Positions 17,299 through 26,955 of a stretch of DNA of 35,188 nucleotides are shown here, piece after piece. Location of the stretch: positions 1 to 35,188 of the forward strand of contig DWXM01000045.1 in NCBI GenBank assembly GCA_019119225.1, written 5' to 3'. Position 1 is the stretch's first letter. Each line of letters opens with the position of its first letter. The DNA is from Candidatus Nosocomiicoccus stercorigallinarum. Lineage in GTDB: Bacteria; Bacillota; Bacilli; Staphylococcales; Salinicoccaceae. The notes below the pieces were generated by a model. The model worked only from the letters and a program-made list of their open reading frames with translations. It searched no databases and was not told where the DNA came from. Position numbers and translations under genes: made by a program.

Positions 17299-17324
17299 AA
17301 CTAGCGCTTAGCGCTAGTTTTTTT
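17298..17324. terminator. Bidirectional terminator (small membrane protein / purine operon)
   Basis: Stem AAACTAGCGC / GCGCTAGTTT with loop TTA, followed by T4 on the plus strand. It closes purD on the minus strand. The same stem sequence recurs in the arginase terminator at 33795-33819. Confidence 0.85.
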
Positions 17325-18564
17325 ATGCTTTATATGCGATGTCTTTACGATAGAAGAAGTCTTTTTCGTCATACTTTACTTTATCTAACGTTCTATATGC
17401 TTGATTTTTCGCGTCTTCAATTGTACTACCACGACCAACTGCAAGTAATACGCGTCCACCATTTGATTCATATATGTCATCTTCAAGATGTTTTAATGCA
17501 CTGACGTAAATATCTTTCATTAAATCTTTTTCGATCACAATTTCTTTTGCCTTTTCATAATCTCCTGGATAACCTTCTGACGCTAATATAACTCCAACTG
17601 CATACTCATCTTTAAATTTAAGTTCTACAGGCTCTTTTCTTTGCTTACCTTCTAACATGTCAATAAAATCTGTTTCGAGTAAATCGAGTAGAATTTGCGC
17701 TTCTGGATCACCAAATCGTGCGTTATACTCGATTGTTTTAACACCGTCTGTTGTAATAATTGCACCGAGATAAAGTACCCCGAAGTAGTTTAATCCTTCT
17801 TCAACCATAGCATTTACTGTCGGACGAACAATTTTTTCAACCGCTTCTTCGATGATATTTTCTGAAATATAATCGACAGGTGCATACGCACCCATACCAC
17901 CTGTATTTGGTCCTTCATCGTTATCAAACGCACGTTTATGGTCTTGAGCAATAATGTTAAACGGTGTATATGTATCGCCATTGACGAGTACCATTAAACT
18001 AAATTCATCACCATCTAAAAACTCTTCAATAACGACTTCACCGTCAGTTTCCATTAACTCATCGAGTGCATTTAGCGCCTCTTTTAAATTTTGTGCAATG
18101 ATAACCCCTTTACCTGCAGCGAGACCATCTTTTTTAATAACGACTGGGAAGGCGCCATTTTCTAAATATTTTTTTGCTTGTTCTTTATCGGTAAACACTT
18201 CGTAACTAGCCGTTGGAATGTCATACTTTTTCATTAAATGTTTCGTAAATGACTTTGATGACTCCATTTGTGCTTCTTTTTTTCGTGGGCCAAATACATT
18301 CAATTTAAATTTATCTTCGAGTGTATCTACAATACCCTCTGATAACGGATCCTCTGGACCAACGACTACCCATTCAATATTTTTTTCTTTACAAAATTCA
18401 CCGATTTGATCGAATTCTGAGACCGGAATCCCTTCAACAAGTGTTGCTTCAGTCATACCATCGTTACCTGGTAACGCAAATACTTCATTTACTCTTTCTG
18501 AACGATTCAATGCACGTACAATTGCGTGCTCTCGCCCGCCACTTCCAATAACTAAAGTATTCAT
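17323..18564 (-). CDS. purD: Phosphoribosylamine-glycine ligase
   Basis: 413 residues, full length for PurD (GAR synthetase), the ATP-grasp ligase that joins phosphoribosylamine and glycine in step 2 of purine synthesis. N-terminal VIGSGGREHAI, ATP-grasp loops KKDGLAAGKGV and GPNTGGMGAYAP, and the metal-binding EYNARFGDPEAQ are all intact. Last gene of the operon, 13 bp after purH, with the shared terminator at its stop codon. Confidence 0.95.
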   Translation of the reverse strand: MNTLVIGSGGREHAIVRALNRSERVNEVFALPGNDGMTEATLVEGIPVSEFDQIGEFCKEKNIEWVVVGPEDPLSEGIVDTLEDKFKLNVFGPRKKEAQMESSKSFTKHLMKKYDIPTASYEVFTDKEQAKKYLENGAFPVVIKKDGLAAGKGVIIAQNLKEALNALDELMETDGEVVIEEFLDGDEFSLMVLVNGDTYTPFNIIAQDHKRAFDNDEGPNTGGMGAYAPVDYISENIIEEAVEKIVRPTVNAMVEEGLNYFGVLYLGAIITTDGVKTIEYNARFGDPEAQILLDLLETDFIDMLEGKQRKEPVELKFKDEYAVGVILASEGYPGDYEKAKEIVIEKDLMKDIYVSALKHLEDDIYESNGGRVLLAVGRGSTIEDAKNQAYRTLDKVKYDEKDFFYRKDIAYKA

Positions 18565-18577
18565 AAATTATTCTCTC

Positions 18578-20056
18578 CTAATGTTTAAAGTGTCTCATAC
18601 CAGTTGTTACCATCGTCATATCATGTGCATCACAGTAATCAATGGACTCTTGGTCACGTTTTGACCCACCTGGTTGAATAATTGCGTGAATTCCAGCTTC
18701 ATGCGCAACTTGTACAGAATCTGGCATTGGGAAGAATCCGTCACTTGCCATAACGACTGTGCCATCTAATTCTTTTGTCGCACGCTCAATCGCAATTTTT
18801 AATGCGCCTACTCTATTCATTTGACCTGCACCAATACCGACTGTACGGTGTTCATCTGCAAGTACAATTGCGTTTGATTTTACGTGTTTTACAACTTCTA
18901 ACGCGAGCGCCAGTGCACGATACTCACTTTCTGTTGGCTCTTTTTTCGTCACGACTGTCACATCATCCATATTTAACGGTGTATTATCTCTATCTTGAAT
19001 TAAGTATCCACCAGATACACTGACAATTTCTTCATCGCCAGTTTGTTCAGTGAAGTCGATTTCTAATACACGTAAATTTTTCTTCTCTTGAAGTTTTTCA
19101 AGTGCTGCAGCGGTATATTTAGGCGCGATAATTACTTCTAAGAAAATTTTACTTAATGCTTCAGCTGTTTCTAAGTCTACTTCTTTATTTAACGCGACAA
19201 TTCCTCCGAAAATAGATTGCGAGTCTGCTTCATATGCATTCATAAATGCATCGTGAATTGAATCTCCTACACCTACTCCACAAGGATTCATATGTTTAAC
19301 TGCAACCGCAACGGGTCCACTAAATTTACGTGCAAGTAAATACGCGCTGTCTGCGTCACGGAAGTTATTATAAGATAACTCTTTTCCGTTTAAGATTTTT
19401 GCATTTAAAATTGTATTTGATGCGCTTGTCGTACGGATGTAACGCGCGTTTTGATGTGGGTTTTCTCCGTAACGAAGCGTTTTTTCAGCTTGACTAAAGA
19501 AGTTTGTAATCGCTTGGTCGTAATTTGTCGTATGTTTAAATACTTTAACCATTAACTCTCTTCTAAAGTCTTCTGTTAAATCATCAGTTTGAATACGGCT
19601 AATCACTTCATCGTAATCGGCCGGATTAACAATAGATAGTACGTGTTTATAGTTTTTCGCAGCTGCACGTAACATCGTCGGTCCACCGATATCAATGTTT
19701 TCAATCGCGTCTTCAATCCTTACGTTTTCGTCTTTAACCGTTTCTTCAAATGGATATAAATTTACAACGACCATATCGATTAAATCAATGTCTTGTTCTT
19801 TTAACTCATCTAAATGCGACTGTTTACTACGATCTGCAAGTAATCCTCCATGAACTGCTGGGTGTAACGTCTTTACACGGCCATCCATAATCTCGGGGAA
19901 ATTTGTTAATTCTGATACACTTTTCACTGCTACATTCGCATCTTGTAAAGCTTTTAAAGTACCACCTGTACTGAATAGTTCGTATCCATTATCTACGAGC
20001 TTTTGTCCAAATTCAGTAATGCCTGTCTTGTCTGAAACACTAAGTAACGCTCTCAT
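18578..20056 (-). CDS. purH: Bifunctional AICAR transformylase / IMP cyclohydrolase
   Basis: 492 residues, close to the usual length of about 510. The N-terminal cyclohydrolase domain has [13 protein letters not shown] and [16 protein letters not shown]. The C-terminal transformylase domain has the catalytic [19 protein letters not shown] and the terminal [10 protein letters not shown]...RHFKH. It performs the last two steps to IMP and also recycles AICAR from histidine synthesis. The ATG overlaps the purN stop by four bases (ATGA). Confidence 0.95.
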   Translation of the reverse strand: MRALLSVSDKTGITEFGQKLVDNGYELFSTGGTLKALQDANVAVKSVSELTNFPEIMDGRVKTLHPAVHGGLLADRSKQSHLDELKEQDIDLIDMVVVNLYPFEETVKDENVRIEDAIENIDIGGPTMLRAAAKNYKHVLSIVNPADYDEVISRIQTDDLTEDFRRELMVKVFKHTTNYDQAITNFFSQAEKTLRYGENPHQNARYIRTTSASNTILNAKILNGKELSYNNFRDADSAYLLARKFSGPVAVAVKHMNPCGVGVGDSIHDAFMNAYEADSQSIFGGIVALNKEVDLETAEALSKIFLEVIIAPKYTAAALEKLQEKKNLRVLEIDFTEQTGDEEIVSVSGGYLIQDRDNTPLNMDDVTVVTKKEPTESEYRALALALEVVKHVKSNAIVLADEHRTVGIGAGQMNRVGALKIAIERATKELDGTVVMASDGFFPMPDSVQVAHEAGIHAIIQPGGSKRDQESIDYCDAHDMTMVTTGMRHFKH

Positions 20057-20610
20057 TCGTTTACCTCCAACACTTTTTTCAGCGCACGAATATATAAATC
20101 ATATTCTGCTTTGTGAATTTTATCTTCAAAAGTTTCTAACGTATCATCGTCTTCAATAATAACAGGTGTTTGATCGATAATTTCTCCAGTATCGATTCCA
20201 CTATCAACATAATGCACTGTCACACCACTGACTTTAACACCGTAATTATAAGCATCTAATATACCGTCTTTACCTTTAAAACTTGGAAGTAATGACGGGT
20301 GTATATTAATAATTTTATGGTCATATTGTTCGATAAACGCTGCTGATAAAATTTTCATAAACCCTGCGAGTAATATGTACTCAACATTTTCTCGTTTTAA
20401 TATGTCTAATATTTCTTGCTCAAATTGATCTTTCGTTTTACCAGTTAGTTCTACGACTTTGTACGGTACGTTTAAACGCTTGGCGCGTTCAATTGCTTTC
20501 GCATCTTTGTTGTCTACAATGAGTACTTTAATATCAATATTTAAATCACTCGTTGCGATATTTTCAAAGTTACTTCCGCTTCCTGAAGCAAATATTGCAA
20601 TGTTAACCAT
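20053..20610 (-). CDS. purN: Phosphoribosylglycinamide formyltransferase
   Basis: 185 residues from the ATG at 20610 ([15 protein letters not shown]), matching the family start; a longer ORF begins at 20652 but has no support. The catalytic set is present: N and H in [11 protein letters not shown] and D in VDSGIDTG, plus the GFM folate loop. It formylates GAR with 10-formyl-tetrahydrofolate in step 3. The start lies 8 bp inside the purM end; AAGGA inside purM serves as ribosome site. Confidence 0.93.
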   Translation of the reverse strand: MVNIAIFASGSGSNFENIATSDLNIDIKVLIVDNKDAKAIERAKRLNVPYKVVELTGKTKDQFEQEILDILKRENVEYILLAGFMKILSAAFIEQYDHKIINIHPSLLPSFKGKDGILDAYNYGVKVSGVTVHYVDSGIDTGEIIDQTPVIIEDDDTLETFEDKIHKAEYDLYIRALKKVLEVNE

Positions 20611-21622
20611 TGATTGTAAGTCCTTTTTTATCGACCACTTTGCCGAGTACAACTGGATTTTCTCCAGATGCGTTTAAGTTTTCAAGTGCTGTTTCTTTAT
20701 CTTTTTCGTCGACGACAATCATAAATCCAATTCCCATGTTAAAGACGTTATACGCTTCTTCACGGTCAATATTCCCTTTGTCGATTAACCATTCTAAAAT
20801 CTCTGGTACTTTAACGTCAGTCACGTCAACTTCAGCACCAAGTCCTTCTGGTAACGCACGTGGAATGTTTTCATAGAAACCTCCACCTGTAATATGGCTC
20901 ATCGCTTTAATAGTCACGTCTTCTTGGAGTTTAAGTACTTGCTGTACGTAAATACGTGTCGGTTCTAGAAGTAAATCGATTAACGGTGTACCGTTTAAAT
21001 CTTTACTTACATCAACATTATTATCTTTAATGATTTTACGAACGAGCGAATATCCATTTGAATGAATACCGCTTGATGGTAACCCGATAATAACATCTCC
21101 AGCATTGACGCTATCAAAATCAACGTACTCAGATTTCTCAACAGCACCAACTGCAAATCCTGCGATATCATATGCACCTTCGTCGTACATGTCACCCATC
21201 TCTGCAGTTTCACCGCCAATTAAAGCACAACCTGCTTGTTTACATCCCTCACTCACACCTTTAACGAGATCTGCAACTTGTTCAGGCACAACTTTATTAA
21301 CAGCGATGTAGTCTAAAAAGTATAGTGGTTCAGCGCCTGTTGTTAAAATATCATTTACACACATCGCAACTGCATCAATTCCAATCGTATCGTGACGATT
21401 AGAATCGATTGCGAGTTGCAATTTTGTTCCGACACCATCAGTTCCAGATACGAGTACTGGCTCTCTTAAATTTAACTGTGATAAATCAAACGCTGCACCG
21501 AACCCTCCAAGACCACCAAGTACTTCTTTACGCATTGTTTCTTGTACGTGTACTTTCATTTGTTTAACCGCTTCGTAACCTGCCTCAATATCTACGCCAG
21601 CTTGTTTATATTGCTCAGACAT
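20603..21622 (-). CDS. purM: Phosphoribosylformylglycinamidine cyclo-ligase
   Basis: 339 residues, typical length. Starts [18 protein letters not shown]. It contains the conserved [22 protein letters not shown] and GGETAEM motifs, the last followed by GDMY where PGLY is usual, and [16 protein letters not shown] synthetase closes the imidazole ring in step 5, with FGAM from PurL as substrate. It begins 2 bp after purF. Active-site motifs are essentially intact, in contrast to PurL and PurF upstream. Confidence 0.94.
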   Translation of the reverse strand: MSEQYKQAGVDIEAGYEAVKQMKVHVQETMRKEVLGGLGGFGAAFDLSQLNLREPVLVSGTDGVGTKLQLAIDSNRHDTIGIDAVAMCVNDILTTGAEPLYFLDYIAVNKVVPEQVADLVKGVSEGCKQAGCALIGGETAEMGDMYDEGAYDIAGFAVGAVEKSEYVDFDSVNAGDVIIGLPSSGIHSNGYSLVRKIIKDNNVDVSKDLNGTPLIDLLLEPTRIYVQQVLKLQEDVTIKAMSHITGGGFYENIPRALPEGLGAEVDVTDVKVPEILEWLIDKGNIDREEAYNVFNMGIGFMIVVDEKDKETALENLNASGENPVVLGKVVDKKGLTING

Positions 21623-21624
21623 AA

Positions 21625-23007
21625 CTAAACTCCTTTAGATTTTTGTTCTTTTTCTTGTGGTAATAAATCATCGACAATTTCAATTGGGTAATTTCCTGTA
21701 AAGCACGCGTCACACTCGCCTCTAGAACCGAACTGTTTATAAACATCATGCATACCATCAACAGATAAATATGTTAGTGAGTCTGCACCAATTTCTTCAC
21801 ATATTTCTTCGACCGATTTTTGTGAAGCGATAATCTCAGCATGTGTTGATACGTCGATTCCGTAATAGCAAGGATCTTTTAGTGGTGGTGATGATACACC
21901 CATATGTACTTCTGTTGCACCTGCTTTTTTAAGTGATCTAACGATAAATTTACTTGTCGTCCCACGTACAATCGAGTCGTCGATTACAATAACTCTCTTT
22001 CCTTCAACGATATCTCGTACTGGAGATAACTTCATACGTACAGCACGTTCTCTCGCTTCTTGACCAGGAGTGATAAACGTACGACCAACGTATCTATTTT
22101 TTAATAGTCCAGCTTCTTGCGGTATACCGGATTCTGTAGAGAACCCTCTCGCCGCAGCAAGACTTGAGTCAGGCACCCCGATGACTAAATCTGCGTCATG
22201 TTTAAACTCTTTAGCAAGTGCTTCTCCAAGTGCTTTACGAATACGATACGTTGACTGATGACGAAATTCTGAATCTGCACGCGCAAAGTAAATATACTCC
22301 ATCGAGCATAAATTTGGGCGCTCAACGTAAGAATACTTATCAAAATCAATGCCGTCATCAGTAATCGTTATAAATTCACCTGGTTCAATGTCTCGAACAT
22401 ACTCTGCGCCAATCGCAGTAAACGCACAAGTTTCACTCGCAACACACCACGCATCATCGATTCTACCAAGCATTAATGGTCGTACACCGTGGTTATCCAT
22501 TGCGATTGTTAAACTATTTTCTTGTAATAGTAAAAATACAAATGCACCTTTAATTTGACGTAATGCACTTTTAATTCGGTCTTTATTCGTTCTAGCTTTA
22601 GAACGCTTTAATAAATGCGCCATCACTTCAACGTCTGTCGTCGTTTGGAAGATTGACCCTTCAGATTCTAAAGCTTTTCTTAATTGTATCGCGTTCGTTA
22701 AGTTACCATTATGACAAATTCCTAAGTCTCCAGAATAACTTTTTAGTAAAATCGGTTGGACATTTGCGAGTTCTGATGATGTCTTTGTTGCATATCTTAC
22801 GTGACCAATCGCATTTTTAAATGGTTTCAATGATTCGAGTTGCTCTTTTGATATCGCATCATTTAAAAGACCCATACCGCGCGCACCAAATAAGTAGTCC
22901 TCATTTGATGCGACGATACCGGCACCATTTTGTCCACGATGTTGTAAACTATGAAGCGCGATATATGTGAGTTCTGACGCATTTTCATGACCCCATATAC
23001 CAAACAC
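21625..23007 (-). CDS. purF: PurF-like amidophosphoribosyltransferase lacking the catalytic N-terminal Cys
   Basis: 460 residues. Start codon is GTG at 23007 with AAAGGAGG eight bases upstream. PurF normally transfers ammonia from glutamine to PRPP (step 1), using Cys1 exposed after propeptide removal. Here translation starts at the third residue of the mature enzyme (MFGIWGH). The two preceding codons read Tyr-Ser (TAC AGC) instead of Cys-Gly, behind an in-frame TAA. Other glutaminase residues remain (R71, N100, G101, D125), but HRGQE is HRGQN and the RYATAG loop is RYATKT. The PRPP loop [11 protein letters not shown] (341-351) and four Fe-S cysteines (C234, C380, C432, C435) are intact. Glutamine-dependent activity is therefore doubtful. 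Confidence 0.88.
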   Translation of the reverse strand: MFGIWGHENASELTYIALHSLQHRGQNGAGIVASNEDYLFGARGMGLLNDAISKEQLESLKPFKNAIGHVRYATKTSSELANVQPILLKSYSGDLGICHNGNLTNAIQLRKALESEGSIFQTTTDVEVMAHLLKRSKARTNKDRIKSALRQIKGAFVFLLLQENSLTIAMDNHGVRPLMLGRIDDAWCVASETCAFTAIGAEYVRDIEPGEFITITDDGIDFDKYSYVERPNLCSMEYIYFARADSEFRHQSTYRIRKALGEALAKEFKHDADLVIGVPDSSLAAARGFSTESGIPQEAGLLKNRYVGRTFITPGQEARERAVRMKLSPVRDIVEGKRVIVIDDSIVRGTTSKFIVRSLKKAGATEVHMGVSSPPLKDPCYYGIDVSTHAEIIASQKSVEEICEEIGADSLTYLSVDGMHDVYKQFGSRGECDACFTGNYPIEIVDDLLPQEKEQKSKGV

Positions 23008-23021
23008 GCTGTATTCCTCCT

Positions 23022-25193
23022 TTAGTTATCCAGGTCTAAGCGACTTGTGATCGCTGATTCATATAATTCTTTTACTTCTTTCATTGGTAAATCTAACTCA
23101 AAATCTTCTGCTTTAACTTTGAATTCTTTACCAGTCACCGTACCAATTTCAATCGCGTCTTTAATATCTAATCCTGGTTTACCGATAACAATATACGTAC
23201 CTGGTGTTTCACTAAATAGTAAGTCTCCGCGTACATTTAAATTTACATCTGCACCTAAATCATAGTGAGAGAGTAGTTGCGCAAGTTTAATGATGAAACC
23301 ACCGCGACCAATCGGTGCGATTTTTTCTAAATCACCGTCTAATAATAACTGTCTTAAGTCCATACCGCGTGTATATTCTTCTTCAAGGTTTACTTCACGC
23401 TTAGTACGGCGAACTTTATTATCAACAATCTTTTCAATTTGACTTCCGCTAAATTCAGGCTTTAAATCTCCAACGATATAAATACTATTACCCTCTTCTA
23501 CGAAACGGTCTTTTAAGTAATCGGTATCTTCAATTAAACCGACCATACCGATAATTGGTGTTGGTAATACTGGACCTTCTTTTGTTTCGTTATATAATGA
23601 AACGTTACCCGATACAACAGGAGTATTTACTGCAATAGATGCTTCTGCCATTCCTTTAGTAGATTGTTTTATAATTTCATACATCTCTTTATGTTCAGGG
23701 TTACCGTAGTTTAAACCGTCTGTCATTGCGATTGGTAACGCACCTGTTGCAAGAGTCGTTCTAAATGCATGAAGTACTGTTTCTTTACCACCGTTATACG
23801 GATCTGCTTCAACGTAGCGACCTTTACCATCAATCGTTACAGCAATTGCTTTTTTACTGTCTCCAATTTGAACGATGCCTGCACCAAATCCAGAACCTTG
23901 TAACGTATCTTCTTTACGTTTAAATTTATTGTAGATATATGATTTATCGCCAAGTGTTGGATGGTGAATGAGTTGTTTAAATATTTCTTTTAAGTCTTCG
24001 TTACTATAGTCTGTTCTCGCTTCATCGAGTGCTATTTCTTCACCTTCTAAAATCACTTCTGGTGCATTTTCTAAATGATGCGTCGGAAGGTCTGCATATT
24101 TTTCACCGTCATAGTAAAGAACGAGTGACTCATCTTCAATGACTTCACCAATTACTGCCGCTGGTAGTCCGTGTTTTTTAAATATTTCAACGAATTCTTC
24201 TTCATAACCATCTTCAACAACAAGTAGCATTCTTTCTTGTGTTTCAGATAACATCATTTCAAATGGTGAAATCGTATCGTCAGATACTGGTACTTTATCT
24301 AAGTGCATTTCAATACCGTATCCACCCTTTGCTGCCATTTCAGCAGATGATGACGTTAACCCAGCTGCACCCATATCTTGAATACCGACTAATTTATCAT
24401 AATCGATTGCTTCTAGCGTTGCATGCATTAATTTTTTACCAACTTCAGGATATCCTTCTTGAGTATCTGGAATTTCTACTTTACGATCGTCACCAAGTTC
24501 TTCACTTGAGAATGATGCACCTAAAATTCCGTCTTTACCTGTTTCAAGTCCTGCATAGACGACTTTATTTCCAACACCTTTTGCAAGACCTTTTTGGATT
24601 TTATCATGTTTAATTAAACCAACTGCCATCGCATTAACGAGCGGGCGCCCTTGGAAACGTTCGTCGAATTCAACTTCTCCAGTAACCGAACTAATATCCA
24701 TCGTATTACCATAAAATTCTAAGCCGTCTGTCGCTTCTTTTAATAACCATTTACTGTTATCATTATCTAGCTCTCCAAAACGAAGTGAATTTACGAGAGC
24801 AATTGGTGTCGAACCAATAGATACGATGTCACGTAAAATACCGCCAATACCTGTTGCTGCACCGTGGAATGGTGCAACTGCTGATGGTGAGTTATGTGAT
24901 TCAACTTTAAATACGACCGCTTCATTATCTCCAACGTCTACAACACCCGCACCTTCACCAGGTCCCATTAATACGCGTTCACCTTTAGAATTAAACTGGC
25001 GTAAAAACGTTTTTGAAGTTTTATAGCTACAATGTTCACTCCACATTGACGCGAAGATTCCTGTTTCAGTATAGTTCGGTTTTCTTCCGATTAACTCAAC
25101 TATCTTTTTATATTCGTCTTCACGTAACCCCATATGTGTGTATAGTTTTTCTTCTTCAATTTGGTTTGCAGTAGGTTCATTAAATTTAGTCAT
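23022..25193 (-). CDS. purL: PurL-like FGAM synthase subunit with altered signature motifs
   Basis: 723 residues, the small PurL form that normally works with PurS and PurQ to convert FGAR to FGAM (step 4). The frame is open and MWSEHCSYK (50-58), GIQDMGAAGLTSSSAEMA and GNVSLYNE are conserved. Several residues that are invariant in B. subtilis and S. aureus PurL, as I recall those sequences, are changed. ESHNHPSAxEPYQG reads ESHNSPSAVAPFHG (98-111). YGNCxGIPTxGGE reads YGNTMDISSVTGE (161-173). NPLVNA reads RPLVNA (183-188). DGIHGATFAS reads DGILGASFSS (221-230). QxGDPF reads QEGYPE (245-250). It lies 22 bp after purK, with purC, purS and purQ absent. Catalysis of the classical reaction is uncertain. 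Confidence 0.87.
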   Translation of the reverse strand: MTKFNEPTANQIEEEKLYTHMGLREDEYKKIVELIGRKPNYTETGIFASMWSEHCSYKTSKTFLRQFNSKGERVLMGPGEGAGVVDVGDNEAVVFKVESHNSPSAVAPFHGAATGIGGILRDIVSIGSTPIALVNSLRFGELDNDNSKWLLKEATDGLEFYGNTMDISSVTGEVEFDERFQGRPLVNAMAVGLIKHDKIQKGLAKGVGNKVVYAGLETGKDGILGASFSSEELGDDRKVEIPDTQEGYPEVGKKLMHATLEAIDYDKLVGIQDMGAAGLTSSSAEMAAKGGYGIEMHLDKVPVSDDTISPFEMMLSETQERMLLVVEDGYEEEFVEIFKKHGLPAAVIGEVIEDESLVLYYDGEKYADLPTHHLENAPEVILEGEEIALDEARTDYSNEDLKEIFKQLIHHPTLGDKSYIYNKFKRKEDTLQGSGFGAGIVQIGDSKKAIAVTIDGKGRYVEADPYNGGKETVLHAFRTTLATGALPIAMTDGLNYGNPEHKEMYEIIKQSTKGMAEASIAVNTPVVSGNVSLYNETKEGPVLPTPIIGMVGLIEDTDYLKDRFVEEGNSIYIVGDLKPEFSGSQIEKIVDNKVRRTKREVNLEEEYTRGMDLRQLLLDGDLEKIAPIGRGGFIIKLAQLLSHYDLGADVNLNVRGDLLFSETPGTYIVIGKPGLDIKDAIEIGTVTGKEFKVKAEDFELDLPMKEVKELYESAITSRLDLDN

Positions 25194-25215
25194 TGTTTTC
25201 CTCCAAGGATAAGTC

Positions 25216-26334
25216 TTAATTATTTTTTAGAAATGTCGTTTCAAGGTCTTTTAATGTTTCTTCTAAATCATCAGTGAGTAGTGTGACGTGTCCCATTTTA
25301 CGTTCTGGTTTACGGTCTGTTTTACCATATAAGTGGACGTTCCATTCTTTATGACTATATAAATCATCTTCTAGACGATCTAAATCTTTACCAAGTAAAT
25401 TCATCATCACAGCGTTTTGATGCTGATAAACTTCAGGTAATGGTAAATCACACACTGCTAAAATATGTGCATCAAATTGACTGATGTTGCAGGCTTCAAT
25501 TGAATAGTGCGCTGAGTTATGTGGTCTTGGTGCGATTTCATTAACAAAAACGTTCATATCTTTATCAACAAAAAACTCTACTGTGAATACCCCTACGAAT
25601 AAGAGTTCTTCCATAATAAGTTCAACTTGACGTTTAGCTTCTTCAAACACGTCAATTCTTGACGGCGTAATCGTGCGATATAAAATTTGATTTTGATGTA
25701 AGTTTTCTTGAAGTGGGAAAATGATTGTTTCTCCACTCGTATTTCTTGCCACTGTAAGTGATACTTCTCTTTCAAGGTCAACATATTTTTCAGCGACAAG
25801 TTCAACCTCACCAAACGGTACTTCGTCGATATCTACTTCTTTTTCAATTAAATATTGTCCTTTACCGTCATATCCACCAGTTGCAGTTTTTACGATGACT
25901 GGGTATTCATTTTCTGCGATGAAACTAAGTAACTCGTCCTTATTGTCGACTGTTTGATAAGGTACGACTTTTGCACCAGACTTTTTAATTGCTGCTTTTT
26001 CAGTTTCTCTATCTTGAAGTGTCAGTACTGTTTCGGCACCTTGCGGGACGTAATAATGCTCAACTAATCCTCTTAATAAATGTGCGTCGATATTTTCAAA
26101 CTCATATGTTAAAACGTCTGACATATCTGCGAGCTTTTTGAGTGCTTGCTCATCGCTAAATTCTGCGTGAATAAATTCATGACTCGTCGCGCGTGCTGGT
26201 GCATCTTCTGATGGATCTAAAATCGCGACTTTATATCCCATTCGAAGTGCACTTTGTGCGAGCATTTTGCCAAGTTGTCCACCGCCAATAATCCCAATTG
26301 TTTTCATTGGTAATATCGTCTTACTTGAGGTCAT
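25216..26334 (-). CDS. purK: N5-carboxyaminoimidazole ribonucleotide synthase
   Basis: 372-residue ATP-grasp enzyme that carboxylates AIR using bicarbonate (step 6a). Conserved [12 protein letters not shown] near the N-terminus, [13 protein letters not shown] in the ATP-grasp domain and [18 protein letters not shown] near 265. Start at 26334 ([14 protein letters not shown]) is supported by GGAGG nine bases upstream and by the similar short N-terminal extension in Bacillus PurK. It overlaps purE by 14 bp. Confidence 0.94.
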   Translation of the reverse strand: MTSSKTILPMKTIGIIGGGQLGKMLAQSALRMGYKVAILDPSEDAPARATSHEFIHAEFSDEQALKKLADMSDVLTYEFENIDAHLLRGLVEHYYVPQGAETVLTLQDRETEKAAIKKSGAKVVPYQTVDNKDELLSFIAENEYPVIVKTATGGYDGKGQYLIEKEVDIDEVPFGEVELVAEKYVDLEREVSLTVARNTSGETIIFPLQENLHQNQILYRTITPSRIDVFEEAKRQVELIMEELLFVGVFTVEFFVDKDMNVFVNEIAPRPHNSAHYSIEACNISQFDAHILAVCDLPLPEVYQHQNAVMMNLLGKDLDRLEDDLYSHKEWNVHLYGKTDRKPERKMGHVTLLTDDLEETLKDLETTFLKNN

Positions 26335-26803
26335 TTTGCATATCCTCCACTTTTTGTTCTAATGATTTTGTATATTCTTCTAGTCTTTCATAGACGTCAC
26401 TATTTTCAATTCCGATTAATTTCGCTGCAAAAATACCTGCGTTTTTTGCTCCGGCATCACCAATCGCCATCGTTGCAACTGGAATACCTCCAGGCATTTG
26501 AACGATAGAATATAGTGAATCGACACCACTTAACGCTTTTGACTGAATTGGAACACCAATCACTGGCACGTTTGTCATTGATGCAATCATCCCTGGTAAG
26601 TGTGCGGCACCACCAGCTCCAGCAATAATTACTTTTGTGCCGTTATTTTTTGCATTTGTCGCAAACTCATACATCTTATGCGGTGTACGGTGCGCACTTA
26701 CGACTTCGACATGCGTCTTAACTCCAAATTCATCGAGCATGTCTTTTGCTTGTTTCATTGTTGGCCAATCCGAAGAACTTCCCATTACGATACTTACTAC
26801 CAA
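26321..26803 (-). CDS. purE: N5-carboxyaminoimidazole ribonucleotide mutase
   Basis: 160 residues from a TTG start at 26803 ([13 protein letters not shown]). I chose it because GGAG lies eight bases upstream and the length matches PurE (about 160). Longer in-frame starts up to 26878 lack ribosome sites and would overlap the promoter. Catalytic motifs GSSSDW, SAHRTP and [11 protein letters not shown] are intact. PurE moves the carboxyl group to give CAIR (step 6b). First gene of the purine operon. Confidence 0.92.
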   Translation of the reverse strand: MVVSIVMGSSSDWPTMKQAKDMLDEFGVKTHVEVVSAHRTPHKMYEFATNAKNNGTKVIIAGAGGAAHLPGMIASMTNVPVIGVPIQSKALSGVDSLYSIVQMPGGIPVATMAIGDAGAKNAGIFAAKLIGIENSDVYERLEEYTKSLEQKVEDMQNDLK

Positions 26804-26834
26804 AATTCTCACTCCGTTTTTTAAATTCATTATT

Positions 26835-26843
26835 AATATAACA
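26835..26843 (-). promoter_or_regulatory. Extended -10 of the purine operon promoter
   Basis: On the minus strand TGTTATATT is an extended -10 (TG-N-TATATT). A start of transcription about 7 bp downstream leaves a leader of about 25 nt. No good -35 is seen at 17 bp. The short leader excludes a purine riboswitch. Confidence 0.45.
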
Positions 26844-26865
26844 TAAAATACATGTTTTCTACACA

Positions 26866-26880
26866 AAATTCCGAACAATA
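26866..26880 (+). promoter_or_regulatory. PurBox (PurR binding site)
   Basis: AAATTCCGAACAATA matches the Bacillales PurBox consensus AWWWCCGAACWWT. It lies about 26-40 bp upstream of the -10, covering and preceding the -35 region. PurR uses PRPP as anti-repressor signal. The usual second, inverted box 16 bp away is not recognisable. Confidence 0.65.
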
Positions 26881-26934
26881 TTTAAGTTTTTTAAAATGAT
26901 GTTTGTGTTTTGAAGGAAATAGACATAAAAAAAG

Positions 26935-26955
26935 GCGATTTAAATTATAAATCGC
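26935..26955 (-). terminator. Terminator of the DsbA-like gene
   Basis: Stem GCGATTTA / TAAATCGC with loop AATTA, overlapping the stop codon. The minus strand continues with TTTTTTTATGT. Confidence 0.8.

Noticed and set aside
22985-23025. Sequencing frameshift hiding a normal PurF N-terminus
   Set aside because: Upstream codons in the same frame still align with the family but read Tyr-Ser instead of Cys-Gly, so no single insertion or deletion would restore the cysteine.
26804-26878. Longer PurE N-terminus from ATG codons upstream
   Set aside because: These codons lack ribosome sites, lie in the promoter region and would add residues absent from PurE proteins.
26804-26944. Guanine riboswitch before purE
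   Set aside because: The leader from the likely -10 is only about 25 nt, and no three-stem purine aptamer motif was recognised in the gap.
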